A stretch of 64,000 nt of DNA from Anaerocolumna xylanovorans DSM 12503 (GTDB lineage: Bacteria; Bacillota; Clostridia; Lachnospirales; Lachnospiraceae): NCBI RefSeq assembly GCF_900143645.1, contig NZ_FRFD01000003.1:1116001-1180000 (forward strand), read 5' to 3'. The first letter of the stretch is position 1; each line of letters starts with the position of its first letter. This document shows positions 7,810-16,203 of this stretch, in pieces. Both the position numbers and the translations under genes were made by a program. Under the pieces are notes generated by a model. It saw nothing but the letters and a program-made list of their open reading frames with translations. It ran no database searches and had not been told where the DNA came from.

Positions 7810-8451
7810 GTGAATTTAAAAGCTGTTATATTTGATTTGGATGGAGTTATTGTTTTCACAGATAAATTTCATTATCAGGCATGGAAGAAGATGGCGGATG
7901 AAATGGGAATTTACTTTGATGAAGTGATAAATAACCGTTTGCGTGGTGTCAGCCGAATGGATAGTTTGGAGATTGTTTTAGAGCAATACGAAGGGGAACC
8001 TTTATCACAGGAGAAAAAACAACAATTAGCAGATAGGAAGAATGAGACCTATAGAGAGCTTCTTAAAACCATGACACCGGCAGATGTATCAAAAGAAGTG
8101 AGAGATACCTTGAGAGAGATTCGTGGCAGAGGATATAAAATTTCATTAGGTTCTTCCAGTAAAAATGCAAAATTCATTTTAGAACGTGTAAATCTCTTAA
8201 GCGCTTTTGATGCAATTTCGGATGGAACGAACATCACTAAGTCAAAACCAGAGCCTGAGGTGTTTTTAAAAGGAGCGGAATTCCTTGGAGAGAAACCGGA
8301 AAATTGTCTTGTAGTCGAGGATGCAGAGGCAGGGATTGAAGCAGGAATATCAGGTGGAATGAAGACCGCCGCTATGGGCGATGCCGTAAAATGTCAGAAA
8401 GCAGATTATACACTTACCACATTTGCAGACTTGTTAAAAATATTAATATAG
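7810..8451 (+). CDS. pgmB: Beta-phosphoglucomutase
   Basis: A 213-residue HAD-superfamily enzyme converting beta-glucose 1-phosphate to glucose 6-phosphate. Motif I is DLDGV (nucleophile Asp9, acid/base Asp11), motif II is LGSSSKNA, and motifs III-IV are KSKPEPEVF and VVEDAEAGIEA. The cap domain contains RLRGVSRMDSLE, the substrate loop typical of the beta-PGM branch. The start is GTG 7810 after GGAGGAT. Beta-PGM normally serves inverting disaccharide phosphorylases, but no GH65 gene is present in the window. It ends at a bidirectional terminator shared with the AraC-GH39 gene. Confidence 0.9.
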   Translation: MNLKAVIFDLDGVIVFTDKFHYQAWKKMADEMGIYFDEVINNRLRGVSRMDSLEIVLEQYEGEPLSQEKKQQLADRKNETYRELLKTMTPADVSKEVRDTLREIRGRGYKISLGSSSKNAKFILERVNLLSAFDAISDGTNITKSKPEPEVFLKGAEFLGEKPENCLVVEDAEAGIEAGISGGMKTAAMGDAVKCQKADYTLTTFADLLKILI

Positions 8452-8455
8452 AGAA

Positions 8456-8507
8456 GAGAGGGGCTGTCGCAAAATACAAAAATTCATTTTGCGACAGCCT
8501 CTTTTTT
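8456..8507. terminator. Bidirectional terminator
   Basis: The arm GAGGGGCTGTCGCAAAAT pairs with ATTTTGCGACAGCCTC and T residues follow on the plus strand; A-rich sequence on the other side serves the convergent gene. It separates pgmB from the AraC-GH39 gene. Confidence 0.88.
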
Positions 8508-8516
8508 AATTATTTA

Positions 8517-11012
8517 TTATACCGGTTTGATTTCTGCAAACCGAATTTCTAATGGTTCCAATAGTGCAGTGTAGGAAAGTGTATTCTTTTCTACTAATCG
8601 GTATTCTTTGTGATAACCGGGTACACAAAGTCCCCGCAATAAATTAGTATCCTGTGGGTTCAACGGAACACCACCCATACTAATCCACAAGTCATAACAA
8701 CTGCCATGTTCCCGGTTTACGAAGTATTCAATGATTTCGTAACGTCCGTTTTCAAGCTGCTCTAAGCCCAGATTCACCTGTAGTCGTCTGGATATATCGA
8801 AGGCAGAATAACGGCTGGTCTCCGTGATGTCAAATAATTCACCGGAAGCAAACAGATTACCATAATGGATATAATTATAGGTGATAATCTGATAGCAGTC
8901 TTCCTTTCTGGTAATAAAATAGCCGTCCTCTGCCATAATCAATTCATTCCCCAGCATATTAGCAAAATAGAACGCATAGAATACATTTTTGCGCAGCCCA
9001 TTCATGGTATAAATTCCAAGTCCTCCATGGAATAAGGTATCTGGCAAGGCATTCTCTTCTAACAAATCGGTAAGGCTCCAGTAGCCAAAGCTGTCTAGCC
9101 TGTCATAATTTTTAAGTAGATTTTTCATGATATAGCAGGATTTAAAGCAGGTGTCATTAATCAAATTGCGATGGGACAATGTAAAGTTCCATTCTGTCAG
9201 ATAAATAGGAATATCGGGCAGATTCAGTGAAGAAATAATTTTTCGGATACTGCCAATCCAAAGAGAAAAATCGTCGGTCCTCTTTGGGAATGACGAAGAG
9301 GCAGCATGGGCAATGTAGAAGTTCTGATTATTCACAGAAGGAATGATATCAGAATAATAGTGCATATTCATAAACTCCGGAATACAATTATGTTTTTTGG
9401 TATAAGCCACAAAATTTCGTATCCATATATCGCTGCCCAGATTTTCCATATAGAGAATGGATGGAGAGCCAAAAATAATTTCAGGGCAAACTTTTTTTAC
9501 TGTCCGATAGGTTATTTCATAAAAACGGAAGAAAAGGTTGTCATTACCAAAACCAAACATGGACTTTGGCGTTACCGGTTCGTTCCATACACAAAATGGC
9601 CAGGTAAGAACTTCCTTGATTCCATAACGTTCGATTAGATGCTTCGTAAAATCTTCAATTAACAGTTCCCATTCAGAAAATTCTTTTGGTGGGCTGGTGT
9701 TAAATGCGGAATAAAAGGTAGTTTTATTAAGGTCACTGGCAAGCTCTTTTGGCATGAAGGAAAGTTGAATTAAAGGTTTTAAATGGATGGACATCAGAAA
9801 GTCAAGTGCCATATCTACAAGGACGTAGTGAAATTGCAGCTTCCCTCCGGTACGGCTGACCACCATCATGTCATCAGACAGAATACCATGAAATTTTATA
9901 TATTCATATCCAATATGTTCTTGTAGATCTCTCAGCATACTCTGAATGTTGGAATTAAGAAGCTCCTTGGCACGTCCTACTGTAGTGAATTTTTTAAAGG
10001 TATGTTTTAGTTCCTTCATAGGGGAAGCAACAGAAATACTGCTTCTGTTAATTTCATCAGTGTATTCACGGGAAGTATTGTAAAAAGATTCATCTATGTT
10101 TCCTAAATATTTGGTTAATTTATGAAGATAACTGCTTGGCTCAATAAGCAGGTAATTCAGATTCTCCGGCGTAGGGGCATTTAATCCCTGCATTTTTTTA
10201 TCCTTACGGTAAGTGCTTGGCAGCATTTCATAACGTTTCTTAAAACAACGAACAAAGGAATGGGATTCTGTAAACCCATTTTTAATAGCAATAGCTTCAA
10301 TTGAGTCATCCGAAGAAAGCAGGTCATTGACAGCATGAGAAAGCTTCACATTGGTATAATATTGTGAAAACTTGATTCCCATATGTTTATCAAAAAAATT
10401 AGAAAGGTATGGGACAGAGAGCTGTTCACTTTCTGCCAGGTCACTTAAACTGAAATTCTCTGCGTAGTGTTCTTGTATATAGTTAATAATGCGGGTAAGG
10501 CGCACCATATATTTTTGCTGGGTTTTCATGGCTTCTGTAGTGGGAACCTGAAAGTTAGACAAAAGTTCTGAAACAAGATAATAACACAGAGCATAATTTT
10601 TGTATTCAGCACCCTTTGCATTATGGGCGTTCTCCCGGATCATAGTGGCAATAGTAAAACGAATGCCGTTAAATTTTCCGGAGTCTGAAGAAGTACTGCT
10701 GTTACAGTCAAAGGATAGATTTTCTAACGAATTATCAAACTGATTCATTCGGGCCAAATCAATCTGAAGAGCAATCATAACTGCACTTTCAGAATGAATC
10801 TCATGAATGCTGTTGGAATTGATCAGAATAATATCTTCACCATTAAGCATATATGTCGTACCGTCTAATGTAATCTCAATGGTCCCTTCTAAAACCATGA
10901 GAAGTTCTAAGCTTTTATGCCAATGTCTTGCTACGAACCCCAGCTTATGCATAAATATCTTCAAAGGAATATTGGGAGAAAATTCAATAATCTCATGTCG
11001 TTCTTCTAACAT
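8517..11012 (-). CDS. AraC-family regulator fused to a GH39 glycosidase domain
   Basis: An 831-residue fusion without a signal peptide. Residues 1-95 are a cupin-like sensor (HWHKSLELLMVLEG), about 168-270 a double AraC helix-turn-helix (DLAESEQLSVPYLSNFF; GFTESHSFVRCFKKRY), and about 330-750 a GH39 beta-xylosidase-type barrel. Both catalytic glutamates are in place: acid/base Glu478 in VWNEP and nucleophile Glu607 in YLTEWN. The barrel may therefore bind or even cleave the inducer. It is divergent from the sugar transporter and glycosidase operon, which it very likely activates. Substrate inference: a xyloside- or arabinoside-like glycan. Confidence 0.9.
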   Translation of the reverse strand: MLEERHEIIEFSPNIPLKIFMHKLGFVARHWHKSLELLMVLEGTIEITLDGTTYMLNGEDIILINSNSIHEIHSESAVMIALQIDLARMNQFDNSLENLSFDCNSSTSSDSGKFNGIRFTIATMIRENAHNAKGAEYKNYALCYYLVSELLSNFQVPTTEAMKTQQKYMVRLTRIINYIQEHYAENFSLSDLAESEQLSVPYLSNFFDKHMGIKFSQYYTNVKLSHAVNDLLSSDDSIEAIAIKNGFTESHSFVRCFKKRYEMLPSTYRKDKKMQGLNAPTPENLNYLLIEPSSYLHKLTKYLGNIDESFYNTSREYTDEINRSSISVASPMKELKHTFKKFTTVGRAKELLNSNIQSMLRDLQEHIGYEYIKFHGILSDDMMVVSRTGGKLQFHYVLVDMALDFLMSIHLKPLIQLSFMPKELASDLNKTTFYSAFNTSPPKEFSEWELLIEDFTKHLIERYGIKEVLTWPFCVWNEPVTPKSMFGFGNDNLFFRFYEITYRTVKKVCPEIIFGSPSILYMENLGSDIWIRNFVAYTKKHNCIPEFMNMHYYSDIIPSVNNQNFYIAHAASSSFPKRTDDFSLWIGSIRKIISSLNLPDIPIYLTEWNFTLSHRNLINDTCFKSCYIMKNLLKNYDRLDSFGYWSLTDLLEENALPDTLFHGGLGIYTMNGLRKNVFYAFYFANMLGNELIMAEDGYFITRKEDCYQIITYNYIHYGNLFASGELFDITETSRYSAFDISRRLQVNLGLEQLENGRYEIIEYFVNREHGSCYDLWISMGGVPLNPQDTNLLRGLCVPGYHKEYRLVEKNTLSYTALLEPLEIRFAEIKPV

Positions 11013-11028
11013 CGTAGTTCCCTTCTGA

Positions 11029-11174
11029 TTAAAAAATGTACATTATTTTCGTTTTGCTTTTAGTATAACAGCTTTAATCACTATGTAAAGACCTAAAATG
11101 TATAAAAATTAATATGCTTTTATACCAAATAACTACCCCAAACAATTTTTCTTATATTTTCTTAAAAAATGTAC
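11029..11174. promoter_or_regulatory. Repeated TTAAAAAATGTAC element in the divergent intergenic region
   Basis: The 13-mer TTAAAAAATGTAC occurs exactly at 11029-11041, just upstream of the AraC-GH39 gene, and at 11162-11174, upstream of the transporter operon. A weaker AAAATGTATA lies between them. The operon side has TATAAT at 11220-11225 without a good -35, as expected of an activator-dependent promoter. These are candidate AraC-GH39 sites. Confidence 0.5.
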
Positions 11175-11275
11175 CTAAAAAGAAAAAGTGATGAACTGGG
11201 AGGAGAACGCTTAGGATGCTATAATTATCACAGTATCAGAACATCAGAAATGATTTCCATGACATGGAGGCAATT

Positions 11276-12778
11276 ATGGAACAATTAATGATAGAAGTAA
11301 AGAATATGTGTAAAAATTTCGGCCCGACAAAAGCACTGCATAATGTGGATGTCAAATTTTATAGAGGACAGATTCGAGGACTGGTCGGTGAAAACGGAAG
11401 CGGAAAATCCACGATTACATCAATTATAGCCGGAATGCAGAAAGCAACCAGTGGAGAAATCTTTTATAAAGGAGAACCCTGGAATCCAGGAAGCATGGTA
11501 GAGGCGCAAAAAGCCGGAATCAGTATGGTATTGCAGGAAGCAAATACAATTTCAAACTGTACCATTGCAGAAAATATATTTGCTGGAAGATTTGATGAAT
11601 TTTCAAAATTCGGTTTTGTAAATATGAAAAAGGTAAATGAAGAAGCACAGAGAATTCTGGATTCTTTCAATATTTCTCATATCAAAGCATTGGATAATAT
11701 CAATCAGTACGGATTTGAAGAACGAAAGTTAGTAGAAATTGTACGCTGCGTGTCTGAAGATACAGATGTTTTCGTTGTGGATGAAACAACAACAGCATTA
11801 TCCTTGGAGGGTCGTCAATTACTCTATAAACTGATACATAGATTGAAGGATCAGGGGAAATCAGTAATTTTTATATCTCATGACATGGATGAAATATTAG
11901 AGCAGTGTACACATTTAACCGTACTTAGGGATGGAGAAATAATAGGACACCTTGATCGTAATGAAATGGACATGCCAAATGCGGAGCAAGTAATAAGATA
12001 TATGATGGTAGGAAGGGAAATTGGAGATTCCTATTATAGAGAGGATTACGATTCCTCCCATAGTGAAAAAGTAGCTCTGGAGTTAAAGAACGTTAGCCTT
12101 GGGGCTATCAAAGATTTTTCACTTACTCTTCATGAAGGTGAAATTATTGGATTTGGCGGCTTAAGCGGATGTGGAATGCACGAAATCGGCAGAATTGCAT
12201 TTGGGCTTGAAAAACCGGAGCAGGGGACAGTAGAACGTAATGGACAAAAAATTACAGGATGCCATGAAGCAATCCGCTCCGGTATAGGATACATCTCAAA
12301 AAACAGAGATATGGAAGCCTTGATTTTGGAGGGTTCCATTCAAGATAACATTACTCTCCCTTCAAAGACGGAATTATCGAAAGCTACTTTTATTAGTCCA
12401 TTAAAAGAGAAGAAGATGGCAGATAAAGAAATTGAAGCATTCCGCATCAAATGCGGTGACGGAAAGCAATGGGTCAATACCTTAAGTGGCGGTAACAAAC
12501 AAAAGGTATCATTCGCAAAATGGACGGCAAAAGGTTCCGATGTTATCATTATGGATTGCCCGACACGAGGCGTGGATATTGGTGTAAAACAGTTCATGTA
12601 TGAGTTAATTAATGAAATGAAAAAGCAGGGAAAAGCAATTATCTTAATTAGTGAAGAAATGTCAGAACTGATTGGTATGGCAGATAAAATTATAGTTATG
12701 AAAGATTTCCTGATTACAAAGGAATTCATGCGAAACAAAGATTTATCAGAAACAGATATGATTGAATACATGATTTGA
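11276..12778 (+). CDS. CUT2 sugar ABC transporter ATP-binding protein (RbsA/XylG-like)
   Basis: A 500-residue cytoplasmic ATPase with two fused nucleotide-binding domains. Domain 1 has Walker A GENGSGKST and Walker B VFVVDETTTAL, but its signature is degenerate (YGFEERKLVEI). Domain 2 has a degenerate Walker A (GGLSGCGMHE), a good signature LSGGNKQKVS and Walker B IIMDCPTRG, where Cys replaces the usual Glu. So one composite site looks catalytic and one degenerate, as often in this family. The start is ATG 11276 with GGAGG five bases upstream; the earlier ATG 11264 would overlap that site. First gene of the transport and glycosidase operon. Confidence 0.92.
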   Translation: MEQLMIEVKNMCKNFGPTKALHNVDVKFYRGQIRGLVGENGSGKSTITSIIAGMQKATSGEIFYKGEPWNPGSMVEAQKAGISMVLQEANTISNCTIAENIFAGRFDEFSKFGFVNMKKVNEEAQRILDSFNISHIKALDNINQYGFEERKLVEIVRCVSEDTDVFVVDETTTALSLEGRQLLYKLIHRLKDQGKSVIFISHDMDEILEQCTHLTVLRDGEIIGHLDRNEMDMPNAEQVIRYMMVGREIGDSYYREDYDSSHSEKVALELKNVSLGAIKDFSLTLHEGEIIGFGGLSGCGMHEIGRIAFGLEKPEQGTVERNGQKITGCHEAIRSGIGYISKNRDMEALILEGSIQDNITLPSKTELSKATFISPLKEKKMADKEIEAFRIKCGDGKQWVNTLSGGNKQKVSFAKWTAKGSDVIIMDCPTRGVDIGVKQFMYELINEMKKQGKAIILISEEMSELIGMADKIIVMKDFLITKEFMRNKDLSETDMIEYMI

Positions 12779-12803
12779 TGAGTGCATACCAGGAGGAAAT
12801 AAA

Positions 12804-13769
12804 ATGTTTTCAACAGGATTCTTGAAAAAACATGTCTATGATTTGGCTGCATATGCGGGGCTGATAGCCACCTTTATCCTTTTTCTGGTTTTTAGCGGGG
12901 ATAAGCTTACATACAACATGACAACGGTAATACAGGCCGGAGCAGTATATGCTGTCATTGCGCTGGGAGCAGTATTTGTATATTCCATGGGTTATATGGA
13001 CGTTAGTGTAGGACAGCAGGTAGGTGTATACGCAATTTTAATTATTTTGATTACAAATCGAATGGGCGGCACCTTAGCGGGAGTAATAATAAGCTTTCTG
13101 GTTATCCTGGCAATTGCTATGGTGTGCGGTGCATTTAATGGTGCTGTTGCGGTATGGCTGAAATTACCCTCTATTGTAACCTCTCTTTTCTTAATGTTTT
13201 TCTTTACAGGAGCACAGTTGCTTCTAATGGAAAGTACGGGTACCAACTCCATCTCTATTCAGGCAACTATTAAACCTGCAGACAGAAATACTTATAATCT
13301 GGTTCTGGTTGCAGCAATCGTAATTGTAACATTGGCAGTAACCTATTTTTTTAGATTCTCAAAATTAGGAAAATACACAAAGGGAATAGGAGCAAATGAA
13401 ATAGCAACTGCTCAAAGCGGTATCAATACATTGAAATGGAAGGTAGTTGCTTATATGGCGTTTGGAATATGTGTTGCAATCGGTACTTTTATTATGCTGA
13501 TGCGCACTGGCAGTGCTGGAAAAGGAACAGGAAGCGGCTACGCTATGGATATCATGATTTGCCTGATATTGGGCGGAATGCCGTTATCAGGTGGCATGAA
13601 ATCAAAAGTAAGCAGTGCATTAATTGGTACATTTACCTATGTGCTTTTGTCAAATGACTTAGCAACTATGGGCGTTAGTTTAAATATGATTAATTTTGTA
13701 AAAGCAGTTATTTTTATCGGAATCATATTTGTTACCTGTCGAAAAAAAGATAACGTTTTACCAAGATAA
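12804..13769 (+). CDS. CUT2 sugar ABC transporter permease 1
   Basis: A 321-residue permease of the RbsC/XylH (BPD_transp_2) family with about nine hydrophobic segments. The characteristic stretch SGINTLKWKVVAYMAFG followed by the glycine-rich DIMICLILGGMPLSGG motif identifies the family. AGGAGG lies seven bases before the ATG, and the gap from the ATPase gene is 25 bp. A second, different permease follows the binding protein, so the channel is probably a heterodimer. Confidence 0.92.
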   Translation: MFSTGFLKKHVYDLAAYAGLIATFILFLVFSGDKLTYNMTTVIQAGAVYAVIALGAVFVYSMGYMDVSVGQQVGVYAILIILITNRMGGTLAGVIISFLVILAIAMVCGAFNGAVAVWLKLPSIVTSLFLMFFFTGAQLLLMESTGTNSISIQATIKPADRNTYNLVLVAAIVIVTLAVTYFFRFSKLGKYTKGIGANEIATAQSGINTLKWKVVAYMAFGICVAIGTFIMLMRTGSAGKGTGSGYAMDIMICLILGGMPLSGGMKSKVSSALIGTFTYVLLSNDLATMGVSLNMINFVKAVIFIGIIFVTCRKKDNVLPR

Positions 13770-13827
13770 GGTTTTTACTGCATAGGCAGAAGAACATATA
13801 CATTTTTAGAAAATAGGAGGTAAGAAA

Positions 13828-15093
13828 ATGAAAAAGGTTATAAAAAAATTTGCAGCAATCTTGCTTGCAGGGGTTATGACCGTTTCCATGGCAGCTTGTG
13901 GAAGTAGTGAAAGTAATAAAGGTACTGGAGGTACTGGAACACAGACAGAGAATACGACGGGAACAGGAACTTCCGATGCGGCAGAGAATACAAAAAGTGT
14001 GGAAGGAAAAGACTGTACCATCGGTGTTGCCTTTTATCAGGATACCGGTCTTGCAGTGGATGCAACAAAAGCATATCTGGAATCTATGTCAGATACGTTA
14101 AAGGTTACATTTAAGTATACCGTTTTAACACAGACTGATGAGGCAGCTAACCTGACAAAAATTCAAGAATTGATTTCTTCCGGTGTAGATGGAATCATTT
14201 GTACCATGGATTTGGGAATGACTTCTATTATTCAGGAATGTGAAGCCGCAAACGTATATATCGGAGGATATCTTTGCGATTATAATACCTCCTATACTTC
14301 AGCATTTGATCAGGTATTTAAAAGTAAATATTTCGTTGGTACAGCATCGGATGGACAGAATCCGGATGATGTGACAATTGGAACCACTATGTTTAACAGT
14401 TTGGTTGAGTATAATAAAAGAAATACAGAAGCACCGATAACACATGTATCTATGGCTGTTTTTCCGGTATGGGCATTCCCATCACAGCAGGCAGGTGCCG
14501 ACCAGTTTGTAGCAGCAGTGGAGGAATACAACAAAACAGCAGAGACCCCGATTACCGTAGATCCATTGGATGAAGAGACCGATGTATTAGCATTCTCTCC
14601 TATGAATACTACGTATTTCTCAAAACATGCAGATACTCAGGCAATTATTAGTTTTGCGGCAGGCAGTGCTTTTGTATATCCGACCATGGTTCAGGCAGGC
14701 GTAGATAAAGACATTAAATTATTTACAACCGGTTTTGACGGTGGTGAAGAAGCGAACTTTGGAACAGCCGGAACCGGAACCTATCAGCAGAACATGGTAA
14801 CAGCTGTAGAATCCATTAATTATCCCCTCGTATTACTGTTAAACAAAATTAATGGTGTAACGTTTTCTGACCAGCCGGAAGTGGCTGAACGTATCAGTTC
14901 TTCTCAGATTGTTATCAACAGTGACGAAGATTTAGCAAAATTCCAGAAAAGTGTTTATTATACAAAAGCTGCTACAGACGCTATCTATTCTCCGGAAGAT
15001 GTACTTAATATGACAGCTTATGCAAATCCATCTGCTACTTATGCAAACTTAAGGGATATGCTTGCTGCTCTCACAATTGATGATATTAAATAA
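13828..15093 (+). CDS. Sugar ABC transporter substrate-binding lipoprotein
   Basis: A 421-residue binding protein of the Peripla_BP_1/4 type. Signal peptide and lipobox MAAC with lipidated Cys24, a Gly/Thr/Asn-rich linker to about residue 52, then alternating alpha/beta lobes (CTIGVAFYQDTG, ISSGVDGIICTMD, LFTTGFDGGEE). It delivers the substrate to the two permeases of this operon. The lobe is longer than in ribose-binding proteins, which would allow a larger ligand. AGGAGG precedes the ATG. It is followed by a stable hairpin rather than a terminator, which usually raises binding-protein mRNA levels. Confidence 0.92.
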   Translation: MKKVIKKFAAILLAGVMTVSMAACGSSESNKGTGGTGTQTENTTGTGTSDAAENTKSVEGKDCTIGVAFYQDTGLAVDATKAYLESMSDTLKVTFKYTVLTQTDEAANLTKIQELISSGVDGIICTMDLGMTSIIQECEAANVYIGGYLCDYNTSYTSAFDQVFKSKYFVGTASDGQNPDDVTIGTTMFNSLVEYNKRNTEAPITHVSMAVFPVWAFPSQQAGADQFVAAVEEYNKTAETPITVDPLDEETDVLAFSPMNTTYFSKHADTQAIISFAAGSAFVYPTMVQAGVDKDIKLFTTGFDGGEEANFGTAGTGTYQQNMVTAVESINYPLVLLLNKINGVTFSDQPEVAERISSSQIVINSDEDLAKFQKSVYYTKAATDAIYSPEDVLNMTAYANPSATYANLRDMLAALTIDDIK

Positions 15094-15114
15094 GCAAATA
15101 TAAGAAACGGCAGT

Positions 15115-15143
15115 GATGAAGGGGGATTAGTCCCCCTGACATC
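15115..15143 (+). other. Intercistronic mRNA hairpin
   Basis: GGGGGA-TTAG-TCCCCC with flanking GATG/CATC. There is no T run, so this is not a terminator. Its position directly after the binding-protein gene suggests 3'-end stabilisation of that part of the operon mRNA. Confidence 0.6.
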
Positions 15144-15165
15144 ATCCGGATAATGAGGAAACGGT

Positions 15166-16173
15166 ATGAAGAATTCAAGCAATGGACGAACTATTTTGAA
15201 AAAAATAATTTTATCAGTTATTTTTCCATTATTAATGTTTACGGTGATGCTCATCATTACAGCAAGCAATGATAAGTCCTATGTGAATGGAAAGTTGATA
15301 TTTTTAACCACAGACTTGATAAAACAGGTGTTTATTAATTCCTGTATGACCGTTTGTGTGGCAATGGCAATCTGGTTGCAGCTTAAAAACGGAAGGTTTG
15401 ATTTTTCTGGTGGGGCTTCAATGATTTTAACAGCAATTGTGGCAGGAAACATAGGAATCCAAACACAAAGTCCATGGGTTGCATTGATCATAGCAGTTGT
15501 ATTGGGCGTTATCCTCAATTGCTTTACAGGTTTTATTTATATTGTAGGGAAATTACCGATTATCATTTGTACCATTGGTATGACCTTATTATATGAATCT
15601 CTTACCTATCTTGTTTTTGGTGGTCAGGGTATCAGAATTTTTTATTCCCAGGCGACTACTTCCATATTTGGAAGAATGCCGGGGGTTTTATTCCCAACAG
15701 CACTTGCAGTAGCAGCATTTGTAATATATAGCTATTTTACTTCCGCCGGCCGTAAGGGGAAGATACTTTCAAATAATCAGCGTGCAGGTGTAAATATCGG
15801 CATTAATGAAAAGAAGAATGTTTTTATTTCTTATATTTTTACAGGAATTATTATTGGATTAGCAGCAATTGTATATGTTTCACAGAATGAAGTAAAACCA
15901 CAATCCGGACTTGCAACATCTGGAATTTTATTCTCTTACATCGTTCCGGTATTTATGGGAACGTTTATCGGACTTGCAAGCCTTGATGTAGTTGGAATAA
16001 TAATTGCAGCTATAGGAATGGAAATTATGAATTACGGATTAAACTGTCTAAACCTGGGAGCCGGCGGCTGGCAGCAGATTATTATGGGAATATTTGTATT
16101 AGCTTTCTATGCATTCTCAGCACAGACAGATAAAATAGAAATTTTTCTGGCAAGATTCCAAGCAAAAAGATAG
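15166..16173 (+). CDS. CUT2 sugar ABC transporter permease 2
   Basis: A 335-residue permease paralogous to the one at 12804-13769. It has about nine to ten hydrophobic helices, and the central SNNQRAGVNIGINEKKNVFISYIFTG loop corresponds to the coupling region of RbsC-like proteins. The C-terminal family motif is altered: SYIVPVFMGTFIGLASLDVVG stands where most have a Gly-rich ILGG motif. ATG follows GAGGAAA. It is separated from the binding-protein gene by the hairpin but is on the same strand with no terminator. Confidence 0.9.
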   Translation: MKNSSNGRTILKKIILSVIFPLLMFTVMLIITASNDKSYVNGKLIFLTTDLIKQVFINSCMTVCVAMAIWLQLKNGRFDFSGGASMILTAIVAGNIGIQTQSPWVALIIAVVLGVILNCFTGFIYIVGKLPIIICTIGMTLLYESLTYLVFGGQGIRIFYSQATTSIFGRMPGVLFPTALAVAAFVIYSYFTSAGRKGKILSNNQRAGVNIGINEKKNVFISYIFTGIIIGLAAIVYVSQNEVKPQSGLATSGILFSYIVPVFMGTFIGLASLDVVGIIIAAIGMEIMNYGLNCLNLGAGGWQQIIMGIFVLAFYAFSAQTDKIEIFLARFQAKR

Positions 16174-16203
16174 AAAGTGATGCGCAAATAGCAGAGGTAA
16201 CTT

